Shown: positions 6,475 through 6,503 of the stretch, in pieces | Layout of the letters: each line of letters opens with the position of its first letter | How positions within the stretch are numbered: position 1 is the stretch's first letter | Source: JBHIBA01 sp046758845 | GTDB lineage: Bacteria > UBA8248 > JACPRG01 > G963555815 | DNA: 6,503 nucleotides | NCBI GenBank assembly: GCA_046758845.1 | Contig: JBHIBA010000267.1 | Coordinates: 1-6,503 of the forward strand | Direction: 5' to 3' | The notes under the pieces: generated by a model | Told to the model about the DNA's origin: nothing | What the model saw: the letters and a program-made list of their open reading frames with translations, nothing else | The model's database searches: none | Program-made: the position numbers and the translations under genes

Positions 6475-6503
6475 GCGCTTGACGTTGGGACCCCTCAGAG
6501 AGC

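Noticed and set aside
6474..6479. AGCGCT palindrome near the right edge as an operator
   Set aside because: It is only six bases, the outer pairs do not match, and there is no second copy in the region.
6479..6503. TTGACG on the plus strand as a -35 box of a divergent promoter
   Set aside because: Any -10 box would fall at or beyond the window edge, so it cannot be judged.

Overview
The window holds a run of genes that all lie on the minus strand, so it reads right to left. There are five clear protein genes, one of them cut by the left edge, plus one possible very small gene. I see no tRNA, rRNA, CRISPR array, insertion sequence or phage gene. The DNA is GC-rich, starts include TTG and GTG, and the proteins (a TRAP transporter binding protein with a twin-arginine leader, a Sec-exported protein, polytopic membrane enzymes) point to a Gram-negative bacterium. 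An uncultivated soil or sediment lineage near the Deltaproteobacteria, NC10 or Rokubacteria would fit, but that is a guess from overall character; nothing here fixes the taxon.

Layout, in the direction of transcription: (1) 6358-5477, a SAM-dependent methyltransferase with an N-terminal CxxC/CxxC metal-binding knuckle. (2) about 5493-4570, an exported protein with the formylglycine-generating-enzyme (SUMF1) fold that lacks the two catalytic cysteines. Its start is ambiguous and overlaps the end of gene 1. (3) 4512-2839, a polytopic membrane protein resembling GT-C (GT39/ArnT-type) glycosyltransferases. (4) 2842-2744, a possible 32-codon gene overlapping the previous stop by four bases. (5) 2734-803, a second, dissimilar GT-C-like membrane protein. 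Next come a weak hairpin plus T-tract (809-788) and a short gap of about 90 bases. (6) 713 to the left edge is a TRAP-transporter periplasmic solute-binding protein (DctP/TakP type) that continues out of the window.

Genes 1 to 5 are tightly packed, with overlaps or gaps of no more than about 100 bases, and look like one operon. Lipid-linked-sugar glycosyltransferases together with a methyltransferase and an exported SUMF1-fold protein suggest the making or decorating of a cell-surface glycan, glycolipid or glycoprotein. That is inference from families and context; no substrate can be read from the sequence. The TRAP gene belongs to a different job, uptake of a carboxylate-type solute. It probably starts a separate dctPQM unit whose other genes lie to the left.

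The least ordinary points are the cysteine-less SUMF1 protein inside a glycosyltransferase operon, the mismatch between a perfect Shine-Dalgarno sequence and the reading frame of that gene, the small coupled reading frame between the two membrane proteins, and a G8 tract in the first codons of the second membrane protein.
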